Part shown: positions 1-8,037 of the stretch, piece by piece | How positions within the stretch are numbered: the stretch's first letter is position 1 | Layout of the letters: every line of letters starts with the position of its first letter | Assembly (NCBI RefSeq): GCF_036323495.1 | Contig: NZ_AP028947.1 | Coordinates: forward strand, 434,001 to 498,000 | Source: Limnobacter thiooxidans | GTDB taxonomy: Bacteria; Pseudomonadota; Gammaproteobacteria; Burkholderiales; Burkholderiaceae_B | DNA: 64,000 nt | Reading direction: 5' to 3' | Program-made: the position numbers and the translations under genes | The notes under the pieces: generated by a model | The model's database searches: none | Seen by the model: the letters and a program-made list of their open reading frames with translations, nothing else | What the model was told of the DNA's origin: nothing

Positions 1-817
1 GCCGTGCGGCGATTAGCGGTGCCATGCGCCTGACTTTCATACCTGTGTTTTTAAGAAGGCAGAGTGCGTCGGCCAACAAGCAAGACGATTTGGCCAAAAC
101 ATCAAGATTGATCACATCGATTCCATTCCTTGTGGCTTGTACGATAACTGGCAGAACATGGTCGCGGTGATCCTGTTCCGGGCCTCGAAAAAGTTGCTGC
201 GAGAAATACGGATCTCGAAACATCGGAATTCTGTTGGAATGCAATACCAGACCAACAGGCATTTGCCTTGATTTGTCCAGTTTTCTCAGAAGCAGATCGG
301 CCAGGTGTTCCGCTCGGTCAATGTGTCTTTTTTGAATGTGGATTTTTATCCCGTATTTTTTTTCATACAGATCGGCCAGAACAAGCTTGGCAATGTGACC
401 AGGCCTGGCCACAGCCCCCATGTTGACAATACCGGCCGGTGTGGACGCTGCATCTTTCAGGTCAGCGAAGGTGAACAGCGGGTTGGTGTCCAGAAGTTCA
501 AGGTCGAGTGCCCGCCCTCCGATTTCCACTTCGAGGTCTTGCTGGGCTGTGTGTGAAATGCAATTGCCTGGGAATAGTTGTTGGCGCAATAGTTCGCTTG
601 GACTGGTTGACGAGTTTGCTGCACGGGCATGTCGGTCGGTTTCTTCCACTTGAGCGGTATGGTTTCCTATACAGAAAAGTGCATTCAGCTTGCCGCCGGC
701 CATGGAAAAGGCATGCGCCATCTGCTTGACTTTTTCTCTGAAGGTGCACTTTGTTGTTGGCTGCGCTACGTGTACTGATTCAGAAAGTTTTTGCTGGCTG
801 CTTGCTTGGATTCGCAT
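1..817 (-). CDS. YopJ/Ulp1-like (clan CE) putative effector, 3' end cut by window edge
   Basis: The minus frame is open from position 817 (ATG) to the left edge, giving 272 residues with no stop. It is a clear paralogue of the next gene upstream (880-2307). Shared blocks are the N-terminal KLNALF..G.HT segment, LVLADLYEKKYGIKIH and HVLP..IQ....GIDVINL. The presumed catalytic His is residue 220 and the Asp is residue 234, fourteen residues later, the same spacing as in the two other copies. The window ends immediately before the place where the paralogues have Gln-x5-Cys, so the nucleophile cannot be checked here. No Shine-Dalgarno is evident before the chosen start. The role as a secreted acetyltransferase or peptidase is inferred from the motif pattern only. 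Confidence 0.75.
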   Translation of the reverse strand, partial: MRIQASSQQKLSESVHVAQPTTKCTFREKVKQMAHAFSMAGGKLNALFCIGNHTAQVEETDRHARAANSSTSPSELLRQQLFPGNCISHTAQQDLEVEIGGRALDLELLDTNPLFTFADLKDAASTPAGIVNMGAVARPGHIAKLVLADLYEKKYGIKIHIQKRHIDRAEHLADLLLRKLDKSRQMPVGLVLHSNRIPMFRDPYFSQQLFRGPEQDHRDHVLPVIVQATRNGIDVINLDVLAKSSCLLADALCLLKNTGMKVRRMAPLIAAR

Positions 818-879
818 ATGGACAGAATAGAAACAGGAACAAAGGTGTTGGAACAGAATGCAGAGTTTTCGCAGCTCTA

Positions 880-2307
880 CTAAAAGCCATTCTTGGCCTG
901 AATGGTTTGAATGTAGTTGTTGCGCGCCCGTGCATCGGGAAAGCTTCTCAGCTGATCCAGCACCTTGAAAGCATTTGTGTAAGCTTTGATCGTCAGGAAG
1001 TTATTCAGGGGGGTTTTGTTCTGATCCCGGACCGTGGAATATCGTTCTCTGTGCTCACCGATTGTTTGCTTCTTGGCGGGGTTGGCCGAAGGCGCCCTAG
1101 TAGCCAATACTTGAGTAGGGTTAAGCCGAGTTGATTTCATGGCGCTGGAGTTCTGAGCCACCTTGTGCAAAACGGTTGGCAGTTCAAGCACGTATTCAAG
1201 TTTTCCTGGTTCCCACCGGGTGTGGTTTGGGGTTGGGGTCAGGAGGTGATTTTTCCAATAATGTTCACCCAGATTGCCTCCCACAGTTTTGTGTGCCACC
1301 AAGGCGTCTTTCAGCACTTGCAAGGCATCGGTGTGGCATGAAAATTTGTCTGCCTGCCTTGCGGGTTGTTTCAAGACCAGGTGCCTGATTTGCAGGCCTG
1401 ACTCGTTCAGGCTGTGAAACGTTCGGTACAACTCCACAAACACACTCACCCCGACATTCAGGTCAATCACATCAAAGCCATTGGGTGTTTTTTGCAATAT
1501 GAAAGGCGTGACATGTCCGCGATAATCAGAATTGTTTTGTGACTTTGTTGTTTCTTCTTCCGGCGGTTGGTGCACGACAAACCCCACAGGTTCTCCGTTT
1601 GCAGCATTGATTTTTTCAAGCAGCACCGAAGCAATGTCATCGGGATTTTTTAGGTTTTTGCCCTGAACGTGAATTTTGATGCCGTATTTTTTTTCGTACA
1701 GGTCGGCGAGAACAAGCTTGGCAGTGTGTCCGGGTTTGATCAGTGTGACAGGAGTGTAGCTTTCAGAGGCCGTGGGTCCGGGTAGCAGGGTGTCCAGAAA
1801 CGTAAACATCGGATTGGCTCGTGTCGAGCCCAATGCAGATGCCTGTTGTTTAATCTCGCTCAACATTTCTCTTTGGGCTTCCTGGGAAAGCCTGCCATTG
1901 ATGAACATGCGCTGGAGCAATGTTTTGGTTTGGCTTTGTTGGCGGTCAACCCCATCCTGTGGTCCTGACTTCCGGCTTAGCAGCGAAGTCAGTTTCGAAA
2001 ACAACGTGGACAAGGAATTGCGCCGTGCGGACTCTTCAACTGCCTGGGGGGTATGCTGGCCCATTGAAAAAAGCGCATTTAAACGCGAACCTGCACTTGA
2101 GAACGCACTGGCAATGCGTCGTGCAGCACTATGGAACGCGGAGTGTGATTCAGGCCGGGCAGGTGCGGGTTGAGGAGGCGCATCTGTGTGAGTCTCTACG
2201 CGGGCTTGTTGGCTGGACCCTGTTTGCCTGTAACTTCCCTGTGTAATTTTTCCTTCAAACTGCGTGGGGAACTGACCTGACTGCTGAGGTAGGATTTCAA
2301 TAGGCAT
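880..2307 (-). CDS. YopJ/PopP2- or Ulp1-like putative effector (clan CE triad)
   Basis: This is a 475-residue protein without signal peptide or membrane segment. The first 60 residues are rich in Ser, Gln and Pro, as in many type III effectors. Residues 190-340 carry the recognisable pattern: His265 in GHVTPFILQ, Asp279 in GFDVIDLN, then Gln318 and Cys324 in RQADKFSCHTDALQVL. The order His-Asp-Gln-Cys, the Gln-x5-Cys spacing and the 45-residue Asp-Cys distance match clan CE enzymes: Ulp1 peptidases and YopJ-family acetyltransferases, of which PopP2 uses Asp. The C-terminal block NNFLTIKAYTNA recurs in the paralogue at 10350-11540. Enzyme activity, secretion and target are inferred. There is no obvious Shine-Dalgarno before the ATG. 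Confidence 0.72.
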   Translation of the reverse strand: MPIEILPQQSGQFPTQFEGKITQGSYRQTGSSQQARVETHTDAPPQPAPARPESHSAFHSAARRIASAFSSAGSRLNALFSMGQHTPQAVEESARRNSLSTLFSKLTSLLSRKSGPQDGVDRQQSQTKTLLQRMFINGRLSQEAQREMLSEIKQQASALGSTRANPMFTFLDTLLPGPTASESYTPVTLIKPGHTAKLVLADLYEKKYGIKIHVQGKNLKNPDDIASVLLEKINAANGEPVGFVVHQPPEEETTKSQNNSDYRGHVTPFILQKTPNGFDVIDLNVGVSVFVELYRTFHSLNESGLQIRHLVLKQPARQADKFSCHTDALQVLKDALVAHKTVGGNLGEHYWKNHLLTPTPNHTRWEPGKLEYVLELPTVLHKVAQNSSAMKSTRLNPTQVLATRAPSANPAKKQTIGEHRERYSTVRDQNKTPLNNFLTIKAYTNAFKVLDQLRSFPDARARNNYIQTIQAKNGF

Positions 2308-2406
2308 GGCAAGTCTTCATGGCAGTAGTTATTGTTCTTTGGTGGACAAATCAGTTGAAAGGTTCCTGTACGTTTAATCGTTCTTTTCTTAAAAAGCCAA
2401 CAAATA

Positions 2407-2437
2407 CAAAGCGCTTTGATTAAACAAACGTTTGTTT
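2407..2437. promoter_or_regulatory. Two adjacent perfect palindromes, probable regulator operators
   Basis: CAAAGCGCTTTG (2407-2418) is a perfect 12-bp palindrome. Three bases later AAACAAACGTTTGTTT (2422-2437) is a perfect 16-bp palindrome. Both lie between the divergent effector gene and the CoA-transferase gene. The second fills the spacer between a -35-like and a -10-like box, so a bound dimer would block the polymerase. Palindromes of this length and AT/GC pattern are typical for TetR-family regulators of acyl-CoA metabolism. The actual regulator is not identified. Confidence 0.6.
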
Positions 2438-2443
2438 GATAAA
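2416..2443 (+). promoter_or_regulatory. Putative sigma-70 promoter of the CoA-transferase gene
   Basis: A -35-like TTGATT at 2416-2421 and a -10-like GATAAA at 2438-2443 are separated by 16 bp, which is exactly the palindrome AAACAAACGTTTGTTT. The GTG start at 2475 follows with a GGAG ribosome site at 2463-2466. Confidence 0.45.
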
Positions 2444-2474
2444 CTTGCTCCATCTTTCAACCGGAGAAAATACC

Positions 2475-3470
2475 GTGTCCCCAATTCAGGATTCCACACT
2501 GCTCGAAGGCATTACCGTAGTTGACCTTTCCCGCAATTTGCCCGGCCCCGCTACGTCGCTGATTTTGCAGCAAATGGGCGCCACTGTGATCAAGATTGAG
2601 CCACCCCACGGTGACGACGCTAAAAGCATGCCCATGTTGTATCAGGCTTTGAACAGCAGTAAAAAAATCGTGGTGGCAGATTTCCGAACGGCTGAAGGCA
2701 TTCAAAGTTTGAAAGACCATGCGGCCAAAGCCGACGTGTTGATCGACGGTTTTCGCCCAGGCGTCATGGCGGAAATGGGTTGTTCCTATGACACCCTGAA
2801 AGCTTTAAATCCAAAGTTGGTGATGTGTTGCATCACAGGCTATGGGCAGAAAGGTCCGCTGGCTGAGAAAGCGGGGCACGATATCAATTACATGGCCCTC
2901 AGTGGAGTGCTCGACGGCCTGCAAACTGCCAATGGCGACATTCCTGTTCCAGCTGTGCAATTCGGTGATCTGTTTGGCGGAACTTCAGCCGCAGTGCAGG
3001 GCATTCTGGCCGCCTTGTTGAAAGCGCAGCGCACAGGTGCCGGCAGTTTTGTGGATGTATCCATGACACACAACCTGTGGAAGCAAAACATCATGCCCGA
3101 GAGCATGGAACAGATGTGGGTCATGCTCAGTGGCAAGCCTGCCAAGCACCAGGATGATTTGCTGTCAGGTGGCTTGGCTTGTTACAACGTGTACCGCACT
3201 TCCGACAACCGTCACCTGGCCGTGGGTTCGCTGGAACACAAGTTCTGGAAGGTGGCCTGCGAAGCCATGGGCAAACCGGAATGGATCAACATTCACTGGA
3301 GCCGTGGCGCCATGCCAGGTACTCCACCCGCGGTGCAAATTCGGGCGGACATGGCGCAATTGATCTCTTCGCAGCCTCTAAGTCATTGGGAGCAAGTATT
3401 CAGCAATGTGGATGCCTGTATTACGCCAGTATTGACTAGGGCTGAGGTCAAAAGTCTTAAAATTATCTAG
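2475..3470 (+). CDS. Family III (CaiB/BaiF-type) CoA-transferase or acyl-CoA racemase, C-terminally truncated
   Basis: The product is 331 residues from a GTG start that has a GGAG site eight bases upstream. An in-frame TTG at 2436 lies inside the promoter palindrome and was not used. The N-terminus LLEGITVVDLSRNLPGP and the KAGHDINY motif (catalytic Asp, residue 136 here) are hallmarks of the family, which moves CoA between carboxylic acids or racemises 2-methylacyl-CoAs. Homologues continue well past the DACITPVLT..E motif with a further C-terminal segment. Here that motif is followed at once by an alien tail (KSLKII) and a stop, eight bases into the convergent effector gene. The 3' end therefore appears to have been lost when the effector genes arrived, so activity is doubtful. 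Confidence 0.8.
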   Translation: MSPIQDSTLLEGITVVDLSRNLPGPATSLILQQMGATVIKIEPPHGDDAKSMPMLYQALNSSKKIVVADFRTAEGIQSLKDHAAKADVLIDGFRPGVMAEMGCSYDTLKALNPKLVMCCITGYGQKGPLAEKAGHDINYMALSGVLDGLQTANGDIPVPAVQFGDLFGGTSAAVQGILAALLKAQRTGAGSFVDVSMTHNLWKQNIMPESMEQMWVMLSGKPAKHQDDLLSGGLACYNVYRTSDNRHLAVGSLEHKFWKVACEAMGKPEWINIHWSRGAMPGTPPAVQIRADMAQLISSQPLSHWEQVFSNVDACITPVLTRAEVKSLKII

Positions 3471-5784
3471 AACTTCTAAGAGCTATAAAATCTCTAACAT
3501 CCCGTAAACCTCGATTTTCGTTAAAAACTGCAATATGGTCAATATCGCCAACATAGTTCAAATAGATAGGAGTTGGCTTTAAGCATCGGCTTGGAATGAG
3601 AGGCCTGTTATCACAGAAGCGATCAAGGTAAGCCGAAGTTTTTGTCATGCCTCGAGTGCGAAGCGCCTGTATTGAACTTGCAGAAGCAATGTCTTTGATT
3701 GAATATTTCCGTTGCACAAGACCTTCCAGTAGCGCACGCACAAAATCGTCGTTTCTGTTACCTATCAAGCGTTCGAGTGCGTTGGCTCCCTCGCGGGGAA
3801 TTGTGTACAAATTCGCACCCATTTCAATAAATTTGAATACCACTTTGGGGTCTGTCAGGGCTGGCGCGTTGCGGCGTAGCGTTCGGCCAAGCAGGTGAGG
3901 TGCGCCATCAGCCATCGCTTCAATGTAAGCCAAGGCATGTGTGGTGCCTTTGCCTCGTATTTGTGCAGGCTCATAGGATTTTCTGAAGGACAGGTCGTAG
4001 TTGTGTTTCCATTCATGACGGTGCACGGCTTTGTAAAGTGGAATTTTGCTTGTCTGATGGTTGTACCTCACTGCGGTCAGTAGCCGAGTCAGGTCGACAC
4101 GATCTTGCGGTTGCTCACACCGTGTGTTCCAGTCGGTGACATATTCCAGCAATTCAAGAATCTCGTTCTCAGTGTATTGATCAAGCACCGTTGATTGTTC
4201 GAAATTCTCAAGAGCTTTAGTCATCAATTTGTTGAATTTTGTCTTCAAATCGCACGGACCCAATTTTTGATCATGAGTCATGCCAAACGCCAGATTGACA
4301 AAGACATCTTCCGGACGTGATTCATCATAGGTTTTTGACTTGATGGCAGGCCAGGTTTGTCCCCAGTCGTTTTGCATGACTTCGTGAATTGCTCGCCGAA
4401 CATCCAGTTCATGGCTTTCTGGTGTGAACAGAGCATCTAACAGTTCTGTAACTTGTTGCCTGCTCATCCCTTCCGCACTTATCAAATCCACTTCGGGGTT
4501 TTCTGTCGAGCCCGGTGGGGGCGCGGTTTCCAGCCAATTCAACTTGCCTCGGGATTTAAGGGAAATGTTGTTATACGCATTCTGATGGGATGGCGTCCAT
4601 TTCAACAGCGATTCCTTGACAAAATGCACCCCGCTGGCCTGATCAGTCCGTTCGAGTATGGAAAGTGCAAGTAATGTGGGGTCGTTCTGAATTCCGCCCG
4701 GCATGCCATCGTCATCCAGTTGCATCAGTGTGTGGGGTTCAACCTGCCCATGCCGTTCATTGATTTTCTCCAGCAAGGTCATGCAGTACTGAGATAGGTC
4801 ATTGATGCCGACGGCCTTTGCCTGATTCCAGATGTCTTGAGCTTCTTCAAGAATCTGGTTGGCCAGCATTGTAGATATGACTGACCCACTTTGTAGTGCT
4901 GAGAGTTTGCTGGCCAGTTCAACTTGCTCACTTTCATTTTCTGTGAAATTGGCGTTCGCGTAAACGTCTTGAATACTTGGCAAATCAAACATGCTGGAAA
5001 AGTGGTTTTGCCAAGCGGCAACCTGGTGTACCTCCGACGTAATCGTCTTGCAGGCGGCGCCTGGCCTGTTAAGAAATTCAGTAATTGCATTGCGTACAAT
5101 CTGAATTCTCAAAGCCTCAATCCGCTCGGGCATGGAGGGCACGAAAGTAAGCTGGCGAATTGTTTTTACTGCTTCGTCAAAATGTTGAACAAGTCCTGGG
5201 CCGCACACATCGAGTCTTTGAGAAAGTTCTGTGATACAGGCGCGGGCATTTTCCACTCCACCACGTGCCACCAGGTCAGGCCTTTTTTTGGCAAAGGTGT
5301 GCATTCTTAAAAGCCGGTTTGCATCGGGGCAGCTTTGTTCAAACAGGTCCGCTTGAGAAGTGCCGAAACGGGAGCGCTGATTTCCGGTAACCTGCACAAA
5401 AACTTCTTTGCCAAAACGCTGGAAGCGGTCGGTCTTCTGGCCGTGATGGGGGGATGAGTTGGCAATGGCATCCAGTTGCTTCAACGTGTTTTCAACGATT
5501 GCCTTGAAATCTTTGTACCCCGGGCTTTTTTGAAAATCCTGAATTGCCACGATTCGTGGATCAACGTTGTTACATGCGTTGTGCTCTCTTGCATAGACTT
5601 GCAGGATTGGAGCGGTCACAGATGCCAACAATTTTTGAACGCGTTCACTTTGTGTCAGGTTGGGTGCACTGGCCTGCTCAATCGCTTGCTGAAGGTCAGG
5701 GTTCAGCTTGTTTCCAGAGTTGGTGAGCGTATTGGGGGCTGGGTTGACTGCATTGTTGGGCATGGGTTGGCTCATCGGTTGCAT
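3463..5784 (-). CDS. Large putative effector of the island family (NEL-like block, ankyrin-like C-terminus)
   Basis: The product is about 773 residues from ATG 5784. In-frame ATGs at 5775 and 5763 and a TTG at 5835 are alternatives, and none has a clear ribosome site. It aligns along its length with the proteins at 8038-10191 and 5893-8036. Conserved parts are the ASAP.L..SER..KL N-terminal motif, LSQRLDVCGPGLVQHFDEA around Cys194, EVHQVAAWQNHFS, a central ILEEA..IW..A block, and a C-terminal ankyrin-like region with VVFKFIEMGAN. There is no signal peptide or membrane segment. The central block distantly recalls NEL ubiquitin ligases, but the CxD motif is absent (Cys-Gly-Pro). It is the last gene of the leftward cluster. 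Function is unknown. Confidence 0.72.
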   Translation of the reverse strand: MQPMSQPMPNNAVNPAPNTLTNSGNKLNPDLQQAIEQASAPNLTQSERVQKLLASVTAPILQVYAREHNACNNVDPRIVAIQDFQKSPGYKDFKAIVENTLKQLDAIANSSPHHGQKTDRFQRFGKEVFVQVTGNQRSRFGTSQADLFEQSCPDANRLLRMHTFAKKRPDLVARGGVENARACITELSQRLDVCGPGLVQHFDEAVKTIRQLTFVPSMPERIEALRIQIVRNAITEFLNRPGAACKTITSEVHQVAAWQNHFSSMFDLPSIQDVYANANFTENESEQVELASKLSALQSGSVISTMLANQILEEAQDIWNQAKAVGINDLSQYCMTLLEKINERHGQVEPHTLMQLDDDGMPGGIQNDPTLLALSILERTDQASGVHFVKESLLKWTPSHQNAYNNISLKSRGKLNWLETAPPPGSTENPEVDLISAEGMSRQQVTELLDALFTPESHELDVRRAIHEVMQNDWGQTWPAIKSKTYDESRPEDVFVNLAFGMTHDQKLGPCDLKTKFNKLMTKALENFEQSTVLDQYTENEILELLEYVTDWNTRCEQPQDRVDLTRLLTAVRYNHQTSKIPLYKAVHRHEWKHNYDLSFRKSYEPAQIRGKGTTHALAYIEAMADGAPHLLGRTLRRNAPALTDPKVVFKFIEMGANLYTIPREGANALERLIGNRNDDFVRALLEGLVQRKYSIKDIASASSIQALRTRGMTKTSAYLDRFCDNRPLIPSRCLKPTPIYLNYVGDIDHIAVFNENRGLRDVRDFIALRSSR

Positions 5785-5892
5785 TAGGTGCACTGTGTGG
5801 CCCCGTGTACCGTAGAGTTCATGCAGTTTGGCCAATCAGGTCGGGTCAGCCTGATTGTGAGTCAAGGTCATGCCTGGTCTCAATGACTGGTT

Positions 5893-8036
5893 TCATAGGC
5901 CTGGGTATCTCCTCAATATGGCTGCTGCCATCGGCATACTCCGCCTGGTAAGCATGTCGATCACACCAGGGTGAGCTACCTCCTGAAGTGACACCCCGCG
6001 TTGAGAAAGATCATTCAGCACGATGGTCACGAAGGCGTCGCTTGGGTTTTTCAGCAAGCGTTGCAGTGCACTGGGCTGCCCATCGTTTGTGGCGTTGAAT
6101 GTTGCACCTGTTTCGATAAATCGCAACGCCACCTCTGGGCGGACCATGGTATCGATGTTTTCCAACAGCGTGACGTTGATGCAATGGGGTGTACACTTGG
6201 CCATTACATCGACGTAAGCCACACCATATGCGGCATTCTGGCTTTTGAATACCGGGTTACCAATCGCATCGTCAAGTGATTCTTGTGGCGCCCTGTTCCA
6301 CTTGAATTCCAGTGCTGCCTTGTACAGGGACATGTCGACATTCGCGGGTTCCAGCCTGGCGATCCTATTCACGGTCCTGTGCACATCCAGTGCATCTGGC
6401 TGGCCGTTACTACTGGCCAACTGGTGGGTATGGGTGAACAATTGAACGATTTGATCGTGCGAGTAGTGTTTCAGAACTTTGGACGAACGAAGGTTGAAGA
6501 GCGCCGTTGAAAACACATCCAGCAGTTTGGGGTGAGTTTCGATTTCCCCAAGCTTCAAACCCTGTGCAAAACCCATGGCTACGTGGATGAATACGTCGTT
6601 GGGTAGGTGGGGGTCGAATTCTTGTAACCGGATCGGCTCCAGGTGATGCCCCCAGTCGTTGCGCAACAATTCATGCACGGCTGATTTAAATGGGACGTCG
6701 TGGATTTGAAACATCGTTAACAAGTCGAGAAGCTGGCCGATTTGCTCCGCGCTCAGGTGTTTACTGCTCAGCAGTTGACGTTCTGGTTCACGTACAGTTC
6801 GGTCTCAAGCCACGAAAGGTGGAGCTGGCTTTTGAGGGTCAGGGTGTCTTCTCCTTGTTGATGCCTGAAAGCCCAACGCACAATTTTGGGCGAATTCGGG
6901 AATACCGGTACCTTGCCCTTTACCTGTTGCAGCAGGGAAAGGGCAAGCAGGGTTGGGTTGTCATGGAGTCTGCAGGGCACAGCGTCTTCATTCATCTCGA
7001 ACAGGGTGTGGGGTTCAACCGGGCCGTGCTTGTTGCTGATTTTGTCGACAATGGTCATGCAGCCTTGGGCCAGGTCGGTGACCCCCTCCACCTGTAGTTG
7101 ATTCCACACGTCGCGTGCTTCTTCAAGAATCTGGTGGGCCATGAATCTCGAGGTCACTGGCTTGGGTTGCAGATTGGTCAGTTTGTATTTCAAATTCATC
7201 TGTTCCACTGGGTCTTCTGTGTAATTGGGCGATGCAAACACATCGTCAATCACCGGTAAGTTCATGGTTTGCGAAAAATGGTTTTGCCAGGCAGCAACCT
7301 TGTGGATTTCGTTGCCCACGCCCAGGTTCCAGGCCGGAGCATTCTCCCTGACAAATTCAGCGATGGCGTTTCGGGAAGCCTGAATTCTCAGTGCTTCAAA
7401 ACGTTCGGGTAATGACGGTGTGAAACTGGCCTGGCGGACTGTTTTCGCGGCCTCATCAAAATGCTGAACAAGTCCTGGGCCGCACACATCAAGCCTCTCG
7501 GAAAGGTCTTTAATGCATGCACGTGCATTGGCCTCAGCCTCATTGGCCACCAGCTTGGGTCGTTGTTGTGCAAAAGCATGCATACGCACAAGCCGGTTTG
7601 CATCAGGACAGGCCTGCTGATAAAGATCCAATTGGAACACGCCAAATCGCGAAGTTCCATTGACGGTGATTGGTTCCCAAAGTCCATTGGCAAGACTTTC
7701 GAAGTTAGAGTTTTTCTGGTGTGCCGTACCTGCAGTGTTGGCAATGTCATCCAGTTCGGCCAGCGTGTGGTTGATCACGTTTTTGAACGACTGGTATTGG
7801 GGCGTGTTCTTGAATCGTTCAAGTATTTGTATTTTTCGCTGGGCATTGGTCAGTGTCGCACCGCCGGCTTGTTGTTCATTGACGGACAAATCCGGGTTGT
7901 AAACAGATTCCATCAGTTTTTGGTAGCGTTCACTCAGGGTCAGGCCGGGCGCGCTGGCTTGTTCAAAGGCCGTTCCTCGGTGTATGTCGGGATGAAATGA
8001 TGGCGTGGCAGAAGAAAGCTCAGAAGGGGTGGGCAT
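5893..8036 (-). pseudogene. Frameshifted paralogue of the large effector family
   Basis: Two reading frames together reproduce one family member. Residues 1-422 (8036-6768) match the N-terminal part of the 8038-10191 protein, including Cys185 in LDVCGPGLVQHFDEA. A second frame (about 6790-5893) supplies RQLLSSKHLS, LLRNDWG, the NDVF..VAMGFA block and the ankyrin-like C-terminus VALRFIETGATF. Between WLET and QLLSSKHL this copy has 23 nucleotides where the intact paralogue has 36, so the reading frame is lost. The ATG at 8036 starts one base after the TGA of the upstream gene (TGA-C-ATG), which indicates translational coupling. The first half could still make a 422-residue truncated protein. 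A sequencing error is possible but less likely, given the 13-nt difference. Confidence 0.75.
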
Positions 8037-8037
8037 G

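Noticed and set aside
2436..2474. TTG start of the CoA-transferase frame at 2436
   Set aside because: The codon lies in the promoter palindrome and has no ribosome site, while GTG 2475 has a GGAG eight bases upstream.
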